DNA of 64,000 nucleotides. Origin: Nostoc sp. FACHB-110 (lineage in GTDB: Bacteria > Cyanobacteriota > Cyanobacteriia > Cyanobacteriales > Nostocaceae). Both the position numbers and the translations under genes were made by a program. The notes beneath the pieces were generated by a model. The model did no database searches and had not been told where the DNA came from. It saw only the letters and a program-made list of their open reading frames with translations. The stretch spans positions 1 to 64,000 of the forward strand of contig NZ_JACJRU010000045.1 of NCBI RefSeq assembly GCF_014697425.1. Direction: 5' to 3'. This document shows positions 50,467-59,228 of this stretch, one piece after another (the first letter of the stretch is position 1; the number at the start of each line of letters is the position of its first letter).

Positions 50467-50596
50467 CACTAGAACACCGATTCAGTATTCAAAGTTATGG
50501 CGAAAAACCCTAGTTTCTTTGATATACTCCAACGAAAATCTGGGCTTTTTTAGAACAAAAACCTAGTTTTGGGGATTAGTGAATCGGTGTTCTAGC
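50467..50596. mobile_element. MITE-like element of about 130 bp
   Basis: Perfect terminal inverted repeats CTAGAACACCGATTCA (about 50469) and TGAATCGGTGTTCTAG (ending about 50595) bound a non-coding core that also contains internal partial complementarity (AACCCTAGTTT, AACCTAGTTTT). It abuts the surviving 3' end of a plasmid gene remnant at 50604, whose upstream homology is lost at this point. This suggests a miniature transposable element mobilised in trans. Confidence 0.6.
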
Positions 50597-50603
50597 ATTT
50601 ATC

Positions 50604-50691
50604 TAAATTCGCCAACGGTAAAGAAATCACGGTAGAGACTGTATGGCGTTGGGATTGGGAACGATTGCTAAAATATGCAACTAATCGGTAG
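50604..50691 (+). pseudogene. 3' remnant of a plasmid gene, copy 2
   Basis: The 29 codons (KFANGKEITVETV then WRWDWERLLKYATNR) and stop are homologous to 45070-45186. The upstream part is missing, replaced by the MITE-like element. The remnant is convergent with the following minus-strand gene, as in copy 1. Confidence 0.55.
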
Positions 50692-50697
50692 CTGATG

Positions 50698-52146
50698 TTA
50701 TTCCTCCCACTTCACCAGCACCCCATCCGCCGCTACCAACCCCCACTGCGGACACTTCGCCACCAATTTCTTGATCACAATCCTCAAAGCAGGGTCATCC
50801 GCCCAGCATTCCATCAGAAAATCATCCCCTGGATTTTCGCGCCATTGTTCCGCCATCTTGAGCTTGTTCATGCGCCAGGGTCGTATTCTTGATCGCTCGA
50901 CAACAGCCTCATAAGACCATTTTTCAGGATCGGAGTCAGCCGCCACAGCACAAACCCCATCATGAAGGGCTTTTGGTTCCTGGGAGGACGGGGCGGAATG
51001 GCTGTTTTCTGGAACGGCAGGGGCGACGGAAACCGTGTCTTCAGAGCGTGCGATCGCTTGATCACCCAAATCTTCATTCTTTGCCACTAATGAAGCAGAG
51101 AGACTGGGTTGAGCTTGGTTTTGGGGCTGATTGAGGTTTTCTAAATTTAAAGCGACGGGCGCGGCGGAAAAAGTGTCCTCACAATGTGCGATCGCATCAC
51201 CACTTAAATCTTTATTCTTTTCCACTAACGAAGCAGACAGTCCCGGTTGAGCTTGGTTTTGGGTCTGACTGAGGTTTTCTAAATTTGAATCAGCAGGGGC
51301 GGCGGAGAAATTGTCCTCATGACTAATTTCCTGGTCAACACCCAATTCTTCCTTCTTTTCCAACAACGAAGCGGATTGACTCGGCACATCATCCACGAGC
51401 GTTAGCGATGTACAGTCCGTTACCACAGGTAACTCTTCTTTTTCTTCTTCCACGCTTTTAAGGGTTTGAGGCGACGCATCCCTCAAGGATGCGTCAGCCG
51501 TCTCATCACCATGCGAATTTTCGCTATTGCTGGAAGAACTAACTACCTTACCAACCACCTTAGTGGGTGGTTGGTAGGTAGTTAAAGAGTAGTTAGAAAC
51601 GTTGTTAGGTTTCTGGAAGCCTTGCAAATCCTCACTTTTTTGACCATTCTTTTGGAATTGTTCCAAATCGGGCTGGATTTGTTTCACTTCGGGTTGGTTT
51701 TGCTTCCTCCCGGTGTGGTTGATTTCCTTCCCGGCGTGGACAGCTTTCTCGTCACAAGAATTGGTTTCGCCTGATGTGGACGATTCCCAATAGAAGCGAT
51801 TGTAATAACCGTGCAGGTTACGGACACGATACCCAATCAGCCCAGGTCTACCAGAAGGCAATCGGCCAAACACTTCCTCATACTGAAATAAACCTTGAGC
51901 AGTCAACGCAGCACCCGCTTTTTGCAATGACTTATAGGTGAGATTGGTATCCAATTTGTGAGCAGACCCACCAAATTGTTCTGCTGCAACCGAGTCTAAC
52001 CACAACTGCTGCACACAGGGCGGTTGCTGCCTCACCCAGTTGATGTCCTCAATCGATATTTTGCAGTGGGGTCGAACTGGCTTTTCCTCTGTTCTGCGAT
52101 CGCCTTTATTTTGGCCACCTTTAATTGCCTTCAATGCTGTAGTCAT
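50698..52146 (-). CDS. Large plasmid protein with winged-helix-like N-terminus
   Basis: About 482 residues from ATG 52146, chosen because AGGAG lies 6 bases upstream. Residues 25-115 look like a winged-helix-type domain (ISIEDINWVRQQPPCVQQLW, LTYKSLQKAGAALTAQGLF). The middle 260 residues are low complexity and contain repeated SASLVEKN / DLSGDAIAHCEDTFSAAP units, at least three copies. The C-terminal 75 residues (RPWRMNKLKMAEQWRENPGD, FLMECWADDPALRIVIKK) also occur as a separate ORF at 45193-45420. A role in plasmid replication or control is possible given its neighbours but unproven. Confidence 0.65.
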   Translation of the reverse strand: MTTALKAIKGGQNKGDRRTEEKPVRPHCKISIEDINWVRQQPPCVQQLWLDSVAAEQFGGSAHKLDTNLTYKSLQKAGAALTAQGLFQYEEVFGRLPSGRPGLIGYRVRNLHGYYNRFYWESSTSGETNSCDEKAVHAGKEINHTGRKQNQPEVKQIQPDLEQFQKNGQKSEDLQGFQKPNNVSNYSLTTYQPPTKVVGKVVSSSSNSENSHGDETADASLRDASPQTLKSVEEEKEELPVVTDCTSLTLVDDVPSQSASLLEKKEELGVDQEISHEDNFSAAPADSNLENLSQTQNQAQPGLSASLVEKNKDLSGDAIAHCEDTFSAAPVALNLENLNQPQNQAQPSLSASLVAKNEDLGDQAIARSEDTVSVAPAVPENSHSAPSSQEPKALHDGVCAVAADSDPEKWSYEAVVERSRIRPWRMNKLKMAEQWRENPGDDFLMECWADDPALRIVIKKLVAKCPQWGLVAADGVLVKWEE

Positions 52147-52233
52147 ATTTTCTCCTAAAATTGGGCATGACAATACGAGCGACATAGTTGCAATGCCGCA
52201 TTCAGTTCTTCGGTTGTAGAAAGCGAGTCCTAT

Positions 52234-53916
52234 TTACTGGTTTGTTTCTTTCCAGAAACGCAGTTCATCCTTGAAGTAACGGTCAGTTTTCTTGGGCTTG
52301 TCTCGCCAATGCTCCCACGCCACCCAAACCTCATCACCCATGTCTTCGATGACTTCACCCTTGGCGTTATACAAGGCACAGTAAATGTCGGCATGGGCAA
52401 CGATAGAACCCAGCCCAATCACTTCGCCATCAGAAGAACCAGACTCGGTAAGGGTTTCTTCAGGAACCATTGGTTCCGCAATGAGTGAGGATTCGGTTTT
52501 CTCCAAAGCAGTGATTAACTCTGTTTCCTGGGGTGTTAACTCTGCCCAGTAGTCGGCTTTGATAACCTCATACTCAGTAGCCACTTCTAAATAATCCCAC
52601 CACCTACACCCAGGCTTGGCAAGCACAGCCCGAATATCGCTAACTGCTTGAGGAATGAGTTGTAGCTGTTCGGCTCGATATGCGATCGCAATTGGTGTTG
52701 GTTCACTGCCGAGGATGATTGCAGCAGCTTCCAATGCTTGGGTATTGTTCATAGCTGTGGCCAAATTCCCTAAAGCGATGCCCATCAGCCGTAAACACTC
52801 TTGGGCATTTTCTTTCGGTGGTTCCTGGGCAAGCGATCTCAGATCAATGGTTTGGTCTAAGGCTTGCTTGACTTGCTTATTGAGAGCCTTAGTTGCTTGC
52901 TTGGTAAGAGTATTGCCCCACTCCTGAGCAGGACGTTCTTCAAGGGCGTTCTCTAAATCTTGAATACGTCGTTGTAATCGTTGGTTCTCCAGTTCTAACT
53001 GCCTCAGTCCTTCCAACTCAAAAAGCCGATGCTGCAACTGGATGTTCTCTTCCTTTTGTTTCTGAAACAGGTTTTGTAAAGCGGCTAGTTGTTCTTGTAC
53101 CTGTTTTTCGGCTCTGGCATTGGCTTCTGAGAGCAAGCCAACCCTCAATTCTTCCTCCAGCCGTTCCAATTCTTGCTGGTGCTGCTGTTTCAGTTGAGCG
53201 ATCGCTTCGGCGTATTCTTTGGGGTAAGTTCGCTCAGGGGTAAATGGCTCAATTGCGTCATTACTCAAATCCGCATTGTTCACCAGTTCCCTGCTGCCAT
53301 CCTCAAACGTAACAATCTGCTGTCTTTGATTGGGTGGGTCAGCTGAGATGGTTCCTGATTGTCCGTATCTTGGATGAGTTGGTGACGTAACCGTGACGGT
53401 GGCAGGTTGAGGAACCACTGGTTCCTGAGTAGGGTGAACTATTGGTTCCTGAATTTGAGGAACCATTGGTTCCTGAGCAATAGTTTTTTGGCGTGGGAGC
53501 CGAGGAACTACTTTATTGGCGGCAGATGCAAAATCTGATTCACTGGGTGAGGGATTTTCAGACAGTGCGATCACAACCGCTTGCTTTAACTTGTCTGGTT
53601 CCTTAACCAAACGCAGCAGTGAACGGGCTTGACGCTCATTTTTGATGTGTTCGCCCAATTCATCGGCTGTGTCCCTGACTTTCTTCGCTCCTAACAGTTG
53701 GTTGATGCGTCGATAGCCACCCCAGGCGGATAACTCAGAAGAGCAGTATTCCTCAAAAGATTTGTAGCCAGCTTCACGATACAGTTGTTGATCTCGCATT
53801 TCGAGAATTTCATCAACGGCTTGCCATTCAAAACGGTCAATGGCAGTGAAGGTTTCTTTAATGCTGCTGTTGAGAACACTGTAAGGAAGCGTTGATGTTT
53901 TTTCTAGTGTCAGCAT
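52234..53916 (-). CDS. ParB/KorB-like coiled-coil plasmid protein
   Basis: A 560-residue protein. Residues 25-110 are helical with a DNA-binding look (YKSFEEYCSSELSAWGGYRR then INQLLGAKKVRDTADELG). A Pro/Gln-rich linker repeats the unit EPMVPQ/EPIVHP/EPVVPQ. Residues about 230-345 form a long coiled coil (LKQQHQQELERLEEELRVG, IQLQHRLFELEGLRQLELEN). The acidic C-terminal domain ends with WVAWEHWRDKPKKTDRYF. It probably belongs to the plasmid replication or maintenance block with the adjacent 482-residue protein. No family is firmly recognised. Confidence 0.65.
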   Translation of the reverse strand: MLTLEKTSTLPYSVLNSSIKETFTAIDRFEWQAVDEILEMRDQQLYREAGYKSFEEYCSSELSAWGGYRRINQLLGAKKVRDTADELGEHIKNERQARSLLRLVKEPDKLKQAVVIALSENPSPSESDFASAANKVVPRLPRQKTIAQEPMVPQIQEPIVHPTQEPVVPQPATVTVTSPTHPRYGQSGTISADPPNQRQQIVTFEDGSRELVNNADLSNDAIEPFTPERTYPKEYAEAIAQLKQQHQQELERLEEELRVGLLSEANARAEKQVQEQLAALQNLFQKQKEENIQLQHRLFELEGLRQLELENQRLQRRIQDLENALEERPAQEWGNTLTKQATKALNKQVKQALDQTIDLRSLAQEPPKENAQECLRLMGIALGNLATAMNNTQALEAAAIILGSEPTPIAIAYRAEQLQLIPQAVSDIRAVLAKPGCRWWDYLEVATEYEVIKADYWAELTPQETELITALEKTESSLIAEPMVPEETLTESGSSDGEVIGLGSIVAHADIYCALYNAKGEVIEDMGDEVWVAWEHWRDKPKKTDRYFKDELRFWKETNQ

Positions 53917-54100
53917 ATTTCTTGCCCACTATGGTAAACGCACAAAAACAAACAGGGTATGCAATTTAACCAAAGTGAACACTGATACTGCTCTTTGGAC
54001 TCCACCAAAAATGTGTCAGCATATATCTAGCTCACTTTGTTGCCCAACAATCTGAGTCGGCGATCGCATTGCTTGGTCGGCGGGCGGTCGCTCTCAAGTT

Positions 54101-54436
54101 TTAGGCTGCTTTTAGTAGATCAACTTCCGAATTTTGCTCGGATTTTCGCTTGTGGCTTTGGGATGCTTCTTTTGCTGAGTGAGCATTTAAGGTAGCACCT
54201 TTGTCAATCACTAGTTTCTTTGGTGGCTCACCCTCCTCAAGTAAGTCTCCAGGCTTGCAATCAAGAGCTTCACAAAATCTGGCTGCGGCTTCTAAAGTTA
54301 GAGACTTCACCTTATTTTGTTCAATTTTTTGGATGAACTGAGGACTATAACCAGTTTTTCTAGCTAGGTCGTTTTGAGAAAGACCAGCAGCCTCTCTCAA
54401 TTTTTTTAATGCAATAAACACAATCATCCTCTCCAA
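54101..54436 (-). CDS. XRE-family HTH transcription regulator
   Basis: A 111-residue Cro/CI-type repressor. The HTH covers about residues 9-62 (LKKLREAAGLSQNDLARKTG, YSPQFIQKIEQNKV). The remaining 45 residues are a charged tail (SHKRKSEQNSEVDLL). A TTG start at 54436 has GGAG 6 bases upstream; ATG 54427 is an alternative. Palindromic TTGGTA/TACCAA sites lie in the upstream region, suggesting autoregulation or control of the divergent genes. It fits plasmid copy-control or conjugation control. Confidence 0.85.
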   Translation of the reverse strand: MERMIVFIALKKLREAAGLSQNDLARKTGYSPQFIQKIEQNKVKSLTLEAAARFCEALDCKPGDLLEEGEPPKKLVIDKGATLNAHSAKEASQSHKRKSEQNSEVDLLKAA

Positions 54437-54915
54437 ATAATGCTCCTATTATAGGGGGTACTACCAATGGTTGTAAACACAAGGGACTTACATCTATTGG
54501 TATTACCAAAGCTTATGTACAACCAACAGTAGTATTACAAATCTCTATGAGAAAGTAACTACTACCATATTGACTACTACCAATGAGGGTACTAATATTG
54601 AGGGTATAGAGCAATGCAAATCACCTGCTATTAAACAGAAGCAAGATGTGAGCGAGCATAGCTCCCTGAATCTTGACAACCAAATCCCATCAAGACATCC
54701 ACCACGAACAGAAGTAATTCATAGTTAGCTTCTGCAACCCTCTGTGTTTGTCTTAGCAATGCTCAAATGCCATTGGGTTTGGTTTTAAATACAGCTACGC
54801 CAAATATCGATGAGTGCGTTGTGGTCAACCACAACGTTCGTAAAAACTAAAAGCGACCGCCCCTGTCTGGTAAACAAAGCGATCGCTTTTTATCCAAGTG
54901 AATGGAGATTTTATT
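54437..54915. promoter_or_regulatory. Operator-rich divergent region
   Basis: TTGGTATTACCAA at 54497-54509 is a perfect 13-bp palindrome. Half-sites ACTACCAATG (54462), ACTACTACCAT (about 54560) and ACTACTACCAATGAGGG (about 54575) repeat the TACCA core. These are likely operators for the XRE regulator. Further on, AAAGCGATCGCTTT followed by Ts (about 54879-54894) is an HIP1-centred hairpin that may act as a terminator. No gene is seen in this stretch. Confidence 0.6.
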
Positions 54916-55476
54916 ATGACGCATATAACTGATACACAGCAAGAATATTGTGTTAATGAACAAGATTTAGCCCAAGCCGAACTCGCGCAGTACATAAATC
55001 AGCAAGCCCAAACCATAGCACCAACCCCAGACCCGCTTACATCTCGTGACCGCCGCATCATTGCCGAGATTATTGAAGTAGACCCCGAATCAATTCGCAC
55101 TCTTTGGATCGAAGCTGGAATTACTGTATGGGTGCAGTTGGTTGATAATGGACGGCTACCATTTGACCGAGACTGGTTTTATACAAGAGTACAGGAAGTT
55201 AAAGCAACACTAAGAGAAACCCCAAGAGAACGCAACGACCGTCTTAGTGAAGAATTAGAAATAGCTTGTCAAAAATACGGTTTAACTCACGGAGAGATTG
55301 ACTGGCTTTCTTTCAGCACCACCCTATACTTCAACAACCGAAGAGTAGGGTTTGTAGGATACAATCGCGCCGATCAATGGTACAGCAAACAAAGGCCGTT
55401 GGGGCAGAGCCGTACAGCTATCAATATTGATGAGGCGATTGCACTGTTGGGAATCAGACAACCTGTAGCAGCGTAG
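54916..55476 (+). CDS. Hypothetical plasmid protein (186 aa)
   Basis: I chose ATG 54916 over GTG 54898 because GGAG lies 9 bases upstream of the ATG. The protein is acidic at the N-terminus and has a helical region (SRDRRIIAEIIEVDPESIRT) and a C-terminal section that begins WLSFSTTLYFNNRRVGFVGY, probably beta hairpins. No motif is recognised. It is the first of a run of small rightward genes, after a region with operator-like sites. Confidence 0.65.
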   Translation: MTHITDTQQEYCVNEQDLAQAELAQYINQQAQTIAPTPDPLTSRDRRIIAEIIEVDPESIRTLWIEAGITVWVQLVDNGRLPFDRDWFYTRVQEVKATLRETPRERNDRLSEELEIACQKYGLTHGEIDWLSFSTTLYFNNRRVGFVGYNRADQWYSKQRPLGQSRTAINIDEAIALLGIRQPVAA

Positions 55477-55536
55477 TACAGACATTAAAAAAAGCGATCG
55501 CATCCTTCAACAGCGATCGCTCTCTCACCACAATGA

Positions 55537-55857
55537 ATGCAAAATACAGCAAATATGTCTTTCCTTCAAGATCCTGACTGGGGTGAGTGCTGCGAACCAA
55601 TACTTCTGTCACCAACACACCCAAACGCAGAGTTAATTGAAATCCCTGGTTATACGCTGGTCTACTGTAATGGAGCTTGCCCCAAAATCTACCGTGTCTA
55701 CAAGGGTGATTCAATGCTGGGTTTGGTGTTTCAACACATCACGTATTGGACAAACGAGATAGACCAGAAACAGTACACCCAGCCGTTGAACGCAGCAGTG
55801 GCACTCGATAATTCGGCTGTAAGTATGACCAACGCAACACCCGATATTGCAGCGTAA
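55537..55857 (+). CDS. Small hypothetical protein (106 aa)
   Basis: It contains several Cys (WGECCEPILLSP, LVYCNGACPKIYRVYKG) and looks beta-rich in the middle, with a Thr/Asn/Ala-rich tail. Two HIP1 sites lie in the short gap before it. ATG 55537 or the in-frame ATG at 55555 may be the start. The family is not recognised. Confidence 0.55.
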   Translation: MQNTANMSFLQDPDWGECCEPILLSPTHPNAELIEIPGYTLVYCNGACPKIYRVYKGDSMLGLVFQHITYWTNEIDQKQYTQPLNAAVALDNSAVSMTNATPDIAA

Positions 55858-55860
55858 ATC

Positions 55861-55936
55861 AGGGAAAGGGTTAAAGGGGAAAGGTTAAAGGATAGTTCTT
55901 TATTCCTTTCCCCCTTGCCCTTTCCCCCTTCCCCAA
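55861..55936. repeat. Palindromic GGGAAAGG / CCTTTCCC element
   Basis: Direct copies of GGGGAAAGGTTAAAGG on the left face TTCCTTTCCCCCTTGCCC on the right, giving a hairpin with an AT-rich loop between genes. Its architecture resembles the other G/C palindromes here (114-238, 7951-8115) but with different unit sequence. Confidence 0.6.
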
Positions 55937-55959
55937 TCATTCATTCACTAACTAAAACA

Positions 55960-56490
55960 ATGGAACCAACAGTATTAACAGTATCAATCCCTCCGGTTTG
56001 GCATTACCCCCGCTTTGGCTTTGGACAACGGACAGAACATGGTCAAATAATCGGACTCAAGTATTACGCCGAAGATACATATTTAGCCGATGAATATGGT
56101 GCAGGTTGGCGTTATATTTTACTACCAAATAAGAATACTGAAGACGATGAAACACGGATTGAGGATGACATAAAACTGCTTTCACCGCAGGAATTAAAGA
56201 CAGTTTTAGAGACAGAAATTAACACCTGTCTACGCCAAATTCAAATGCTGAAACATGAATTAAATGCAGTTGGTGTCACTGTTGTAGCGGCTAACTCTAC
56301 GGTTGAAGAAAGCACCCAACCGCCTTATCCACCTCTGCATGATTTAGTTGATGCCGGGAAGTTCATCCTTAAAGAAATTGCCAAACACCCCGATTACTTA
56401 ACACTTGGATATCAGCCAGATTTAACTATTGGTGATGCTGAGGCTGCGCTTTCTTATCTGGAATTGGAACTTGAACCGAATCAATTCTAA
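55960..56490 (+). CDS. Hypothetical protein (176 aa)
   Basis: ATG 55960 is taken as the start; upstream in-frame sequence is only the translated palindrome. The N-terminal half looks like a beta-barrel-type small domain (RFGFGQRTEHGQIIGLKYY, GAGWRYILLPN). A helix follows (SPQELKTVLETEINTCLRQI), and the C-terminus is acidic. The 22-base gap to the next gene suggests an operon. I do not recognise a family. Confidence 0.6.
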   Translation: MEPTVLTVSIPPVWHYPRFGFGQRTEHGQIIGLKYYAEDTYLADEYGAGWRYILLPNKNTEDDETRIEDDIKLLSPQELKTVLETEINTCLRQIQMLKHELNAVGVTVVAANSTVEESTQPPYPPLHDLVDAGKFILKEIAKHPDYLTLGYQPDLTIGDAEAALSYLELELEPNQF

Positions 56491-56512
56491 CGCTACATTA
56501 GGAGATTGAATT

Positions 56513-56902
56513 ATGAGCATTAGGTGGCATGAAAATGAATTAGCAACTTTGCACGAGATGGCGGAAATGTTCACAGTCAAACAGATTGCTTTTCGGCTGA
56601 AAAGGCGGGGTTATCATCGTACCGAGTTCGCTATTGCTGGTAAGCTAAATGCTTTGGGTTACTCTACTCGTCCATTTCTCGATAATTACAGTTGTAGTGA
56701 AATTGCTAAGGCTCTTTGTCTACATTCCAGCACTATTACTAAATGGGTGAGAATTGGGTGGTTGAAAGCGAAAAAGCGTTCTGTTAGCTGTTACCAAGTC
56801 AAAAGCCGCGATTTAAAGCAGTTTTTGAATAATCCTCCGAAACCAATTAAGAACCGGATAGCGGCGATAGATCCGCAAGTTGTTCGTTATTTAGTGGGTT
56901 AA
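56513..56902 (+). CDS. Helix-turn-helix protein (129 aa)
   Basis: Two DNA-binding-like helical units are visible. The first is WHENELATLHEMAEMFTVKQ, like a Myb/SANT or resolvase-type HTH. The second is CSEIAKALCLHSSTITKWVR, a clear helix-turn-helix followed by a basic wing (WLKAKKRSVSCYQVKSRDL). AGGAG lies 9 bases before the ATG. The last 33 codons are duplicated as a decayed fragment at 57809-57903. It may be a phage- or plasmid-type regulator. Confidence 0.7.
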   Translation: MSIRWHENELATLHEMAEMFTVKQIAFRLKRRGYHRTEFAIAGKLNALGYSTRPFLDNYSCSEIAKALCLHSSTITKWVRIGWLKAKKRSVSCYQVKSRDLKQFLNNPPKPIKNRIAAIDPQVVRYLVG

Positions 56903-56947
56903 TCAATCGTGAAAGTAAAATAAAATTATCTTCCGCTTAACCCTATC

Positions 56948-57151
56948 ATGTTGCTAAGAGAATTTGAACAACAACTGCTTCAACTTGACCACAATGAGAA
57001 ACTGTATATTATCCAACTTCTAGCCCAAAGTCTCACAATACAAGATACTCATTCACAACAACCAACCAAACTCTCAGAATTTTTTCGTCAATCCCCTTTG
57101 GCACAACTGGGTGATGAACTTGATCTCAGCCGAGATCGTAGCCTGAGTTAA
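56948..57151 (+). CDS. Small antitoxin-like protein
   Basis: A 67-residue protein with a helical N-terminus (FEQQLLQLDHNEKLYIIQLL) and a C-terminal SPLAQLGDELDLSRDRSLS tail, a pattern often seen at the C-terminus of VapB-type antitoxins. No PIN toxin follows; the next gene is a Uma2 nuclease 45 bases on. It is either an orphan antitoxin or a partner of that nuclease. The assignment is tentative. Confidence 0.5.
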   Translation: MLLREFEQQLLQLDHNEKLYIIQLLAQSLTIQDTHSQQPTKLSEFFRQSPLAQLGDELDLSRDRSLS

Positions 57152-57196
57152 GATGTCTTCAGCCCATGAACTACCTAATATATGTGGAGGTGCTAG

Positions 57197-57811
57197 ATGA
57201 CTCAAGCCCTACCCAACTTAACAACCTTTGAACAATTTATTGAGTGGTATCCCTCAAATGGGATGCAGTATGAATTACATAAAGGAGTTATTGTCGAAAT
57301 GCCACCCCCAACTGGCGAACACGAAAATGTTGTTGGATTTTTGGCAGCACAGATCACCTTTCAATTCTTGCAAATGGGACTTCCATTTCGCATTCCCAAA
57401 ACTGCATTTATCAAAATTGAGAGCAATAACTCAACCTATGCTCCCGACATTTTGGTATTAAATCATAGCAATCTTGTTAATGAACCTCTGTGGAGCAAAC
57501 AATCGACTGTTATGCAAGCGGAATCTGTACCAATTGTTGTCGAAGTAGTCAGTACAAATTGGCGAGATGATTATTACGACAAGTTTAGGGATTACGAAGA
57601 AATGGGAATTCCTGAGTATTGGATTGTGGACTATGCTGCACTCGGTGGAAAAAGATTTACTGGTAATCCTAAACAACAAACTGTTACTATTTGTAATTTA
57701 GTTGATGGAGATTATCAAATGACTGTATTTAGGGGGGATGACGTTATTGTATCGCCTTTATTTACCCAACTGGAATTGACAGCACAACAAATTTTTGATT
57801 CGGCTTTGTGA
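57197..57811 (+). CDS. Uma2-family (DUF820) PD-(D/E)xK nuclease-like protein
   Basis: A 204-residue member of the large cyanobacterial Uma2 family. Features are the LTTFEQFIEWYPSNGMQYEL start, TYAPDILVLN (catalytic Asp) and PIVVEVVS (catalytic Glu), then RDYEEMGIPEYWIVD. GGAGG lies 9 bases before the ATG. The biological role of the family is unsettled; a restriction-nuclease-like fold is established. The gene pair 56948/57197 is flanked by a direct repeat of the end of the 56513 gene. Confidence 0.85.
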   Translation: MTQALPNLTTFEQFIEWYPSNGMQYELHKGVIVEMPPPTGEHENVVGFLAAQITFQFLQMGLPFRIPKTAFIKIESNNSTYAPDILVLNHSNLVNEPLWSKQSTVMQAESVPIVVEVVSTNWRDDYYDKFRDYEEMGIPEYWIVDYAALGGKRFTGNPKQQTVTICNLVDGDYQMTVFRGDDVIVSPLFTQLELTAQQIFDSAL

Positions 57812-57903
57812 AAAGTCGAGATTTAAAACAGTTTTTCAATAATTCTCTGAAACCCATTAGGAACCGGATAGCGGCGATAGATCCACAGGTGGTGAGTCAT
57901 TAT
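57809..57903 (+). pseudogene. Duplicated 3' fragment of the 56513 HTH gene
   Basis: KSRDLKQFFNNSLKPIRNRI then AAIDPQVV is a diverged copy of the last codons of the HTH gene (KSRDLKQFLNNPPKPIKNRI). It begins at the stop codon of the Uma2 gene. The fragment has no start and is not expected to be expressed. Confidence 0.65.
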
Positions 57904-57950
57904 GGATGCTGCTTCAACTACAGCATCCACATTTGATAATTTAACTTTTG

Positions 57951-58700
57951 TTACCAAGGTACTGGTTGACCTAGATGGAAAAAGCCACCACTTGGGCCAT
58001 CATCTTCTAGCAGGGCTAACTGGACTCCGGTTTTTGCTCCCTCTTCAATATCCATCATTGCACCTTCACCACCTAGCTCGGTTTTGACCCAACCCGGATG
58101 TGCGCTATTGACTTTTACAGGTGTGTTGCGTAATTCATGGGCTAAATGTACTGTAAATGAATTCACTGCTGCTTTAGAAGCATTATACGCAAATGGTTTT
58201 GAATCATATATAGGGGAATTAGGGTCAGCATGAAGTGTTAAAGAACCTTCAATACTCGACATATTCACAATTCGACCACTAGGACTTTTTAGGATTAACG
58301 GTAACAATGCTTGAGTCAGTTCTACTAAAGCAAAAAAGTTGGTGTTAAATGTTTGTCGAATGATATCTAAAGAAATAGAACTAGCGTTACTGGTCAACCA
58401 GTCACCATCTAGAAATATTCCGGCATTGTTAATTAAGATATCAAGTTTTCCAAACTGGTCATCAATTTTTTGAACTACAGATTGAATTTGATGACTCTCA
58501 CCAACATCAAGAGCGAGTGCTGTGGCATCAATCCCTTGATTCTGTAGCTCGTTTGCGGCTGTTTGGGCTGCTTCAAGATTACGTCCGGCAATGAGAATTT
58601 TTAATCCATGTTGCCCAAGTTGACGGCTCATTTCCAGACCCAAACCTTTATTTGCACCAGTGATTAAGGCTACTTTGTGATTCGCTTCGTTCTGCCCCAT
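57951..58700 (-). CDS. Short-chain dehydrogenase/reductase
   Basis: A 249-residue classical SDR. It has the nucleotide-binding motif TGANKGLG (residues about 14-21), the NNAG motif (LINNAGIF), a catalytic Ser in NMSSIEG and the YNASK Tyr-Lys pair, plus the PG motif (HPGWVKTELGG). It uses NAD(P)H to reduce a carbonyl; the substrate is unknown. It resembles plant and cyanobacterial carbonyl-reductase-like SDRs. It is convergent with the Uma2 side and unrelated to plasmid functions, so probably cargo. Confidence 0.92.
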   Translation of the reverse strand: MGQNEANHKVALITGANKGLGLEMSRQLGQHGLKILIAGRNLEAAQTAANELQNQGIDATALALDVGESHQIQSVVQKIDDQFGKLDILINNAGIFLDGDWLTSNASSISLDIIRQTFNTNFFALVELTQALLPLILKSPSGRIVNMSSIEGSLTLHADPNSPIYDSKPFAYNASKAAVNSFTVHLAHELRNTPVKVNSAHPGWVKTELGGEGAMMDIEEGAKTGVQLALLEDDGPSGGFFHLGQPVPW

Positions 58701-59108
58701 TTTAGATTACTCCTGTTGAAATAGGGATGACATCACATTTAATAACAATAGGTTTAAGCTTTGTTTAAAGCCTGCGCTCAATCTTCTCACATAATTTTTT
58801 CAAGGGAAACCTAGAAAAAAGACTAGGTAAATTGTACAGAGCAATATTTCGGCAAAATCTCATTTCTTTGAAATAGTAAATAGAAAAATTGTGTCTGATT
58901 TTTCAGGTCAATTTTTTAGATTTAAATTCAGCAAGTTTATAATATTAACTAAGTAAATGCTCAAACTTAAATATTTTCCATACTCATTAATAGCTTCGCT
59001 TAAAACTACTGATTTTGAAAGCCTGAAATTTAAACTGGTTGATTAACTATGCTAATCGGGTTTTGAATGTGATTCATGAACTATTCAATATTAAGGAGAT
59101 AATCACTA
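58701..59108. other. AT-rich gap between divergent genes
   Basis: I see no gene here. It must contain the leftward SDR promoter and the rightward promoter of the next operon. AAGGAGA at about 59093-59099 is the ribosome binding site of the 39-residue ORF. Confidence 0.4.
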
Positions 59109-59228
59109 ATGGCTGAAATTAAATTAGGCTTAGGCAATCTACCACTTCCTATTTACCTTTATGTCAAGCAGTTAGAAATCAACAGACTAACTTTAGGTCT
59201 TCATCTCGTTTTTTATGAACGAACATGA
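59109..59228 (+). CDS. Small ORF (39 aa) with a strong ribosome binding site
   Basis: ATG 59109 follows AAGGAGA by 9 bases. The peptide starts MAEIKLGLGNLPLPIYLYVK and ends in LVFYERT. Its stop overlaps the next start (59215) by 14 bases, which suggests coupling. It could be a leader peptide or a small functional protein. The family is unknown. Confidence 0.5.
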   Translation: MAEIKLGLGNLPLPIYLYVKQLEINRLTLGLHLVFYERT

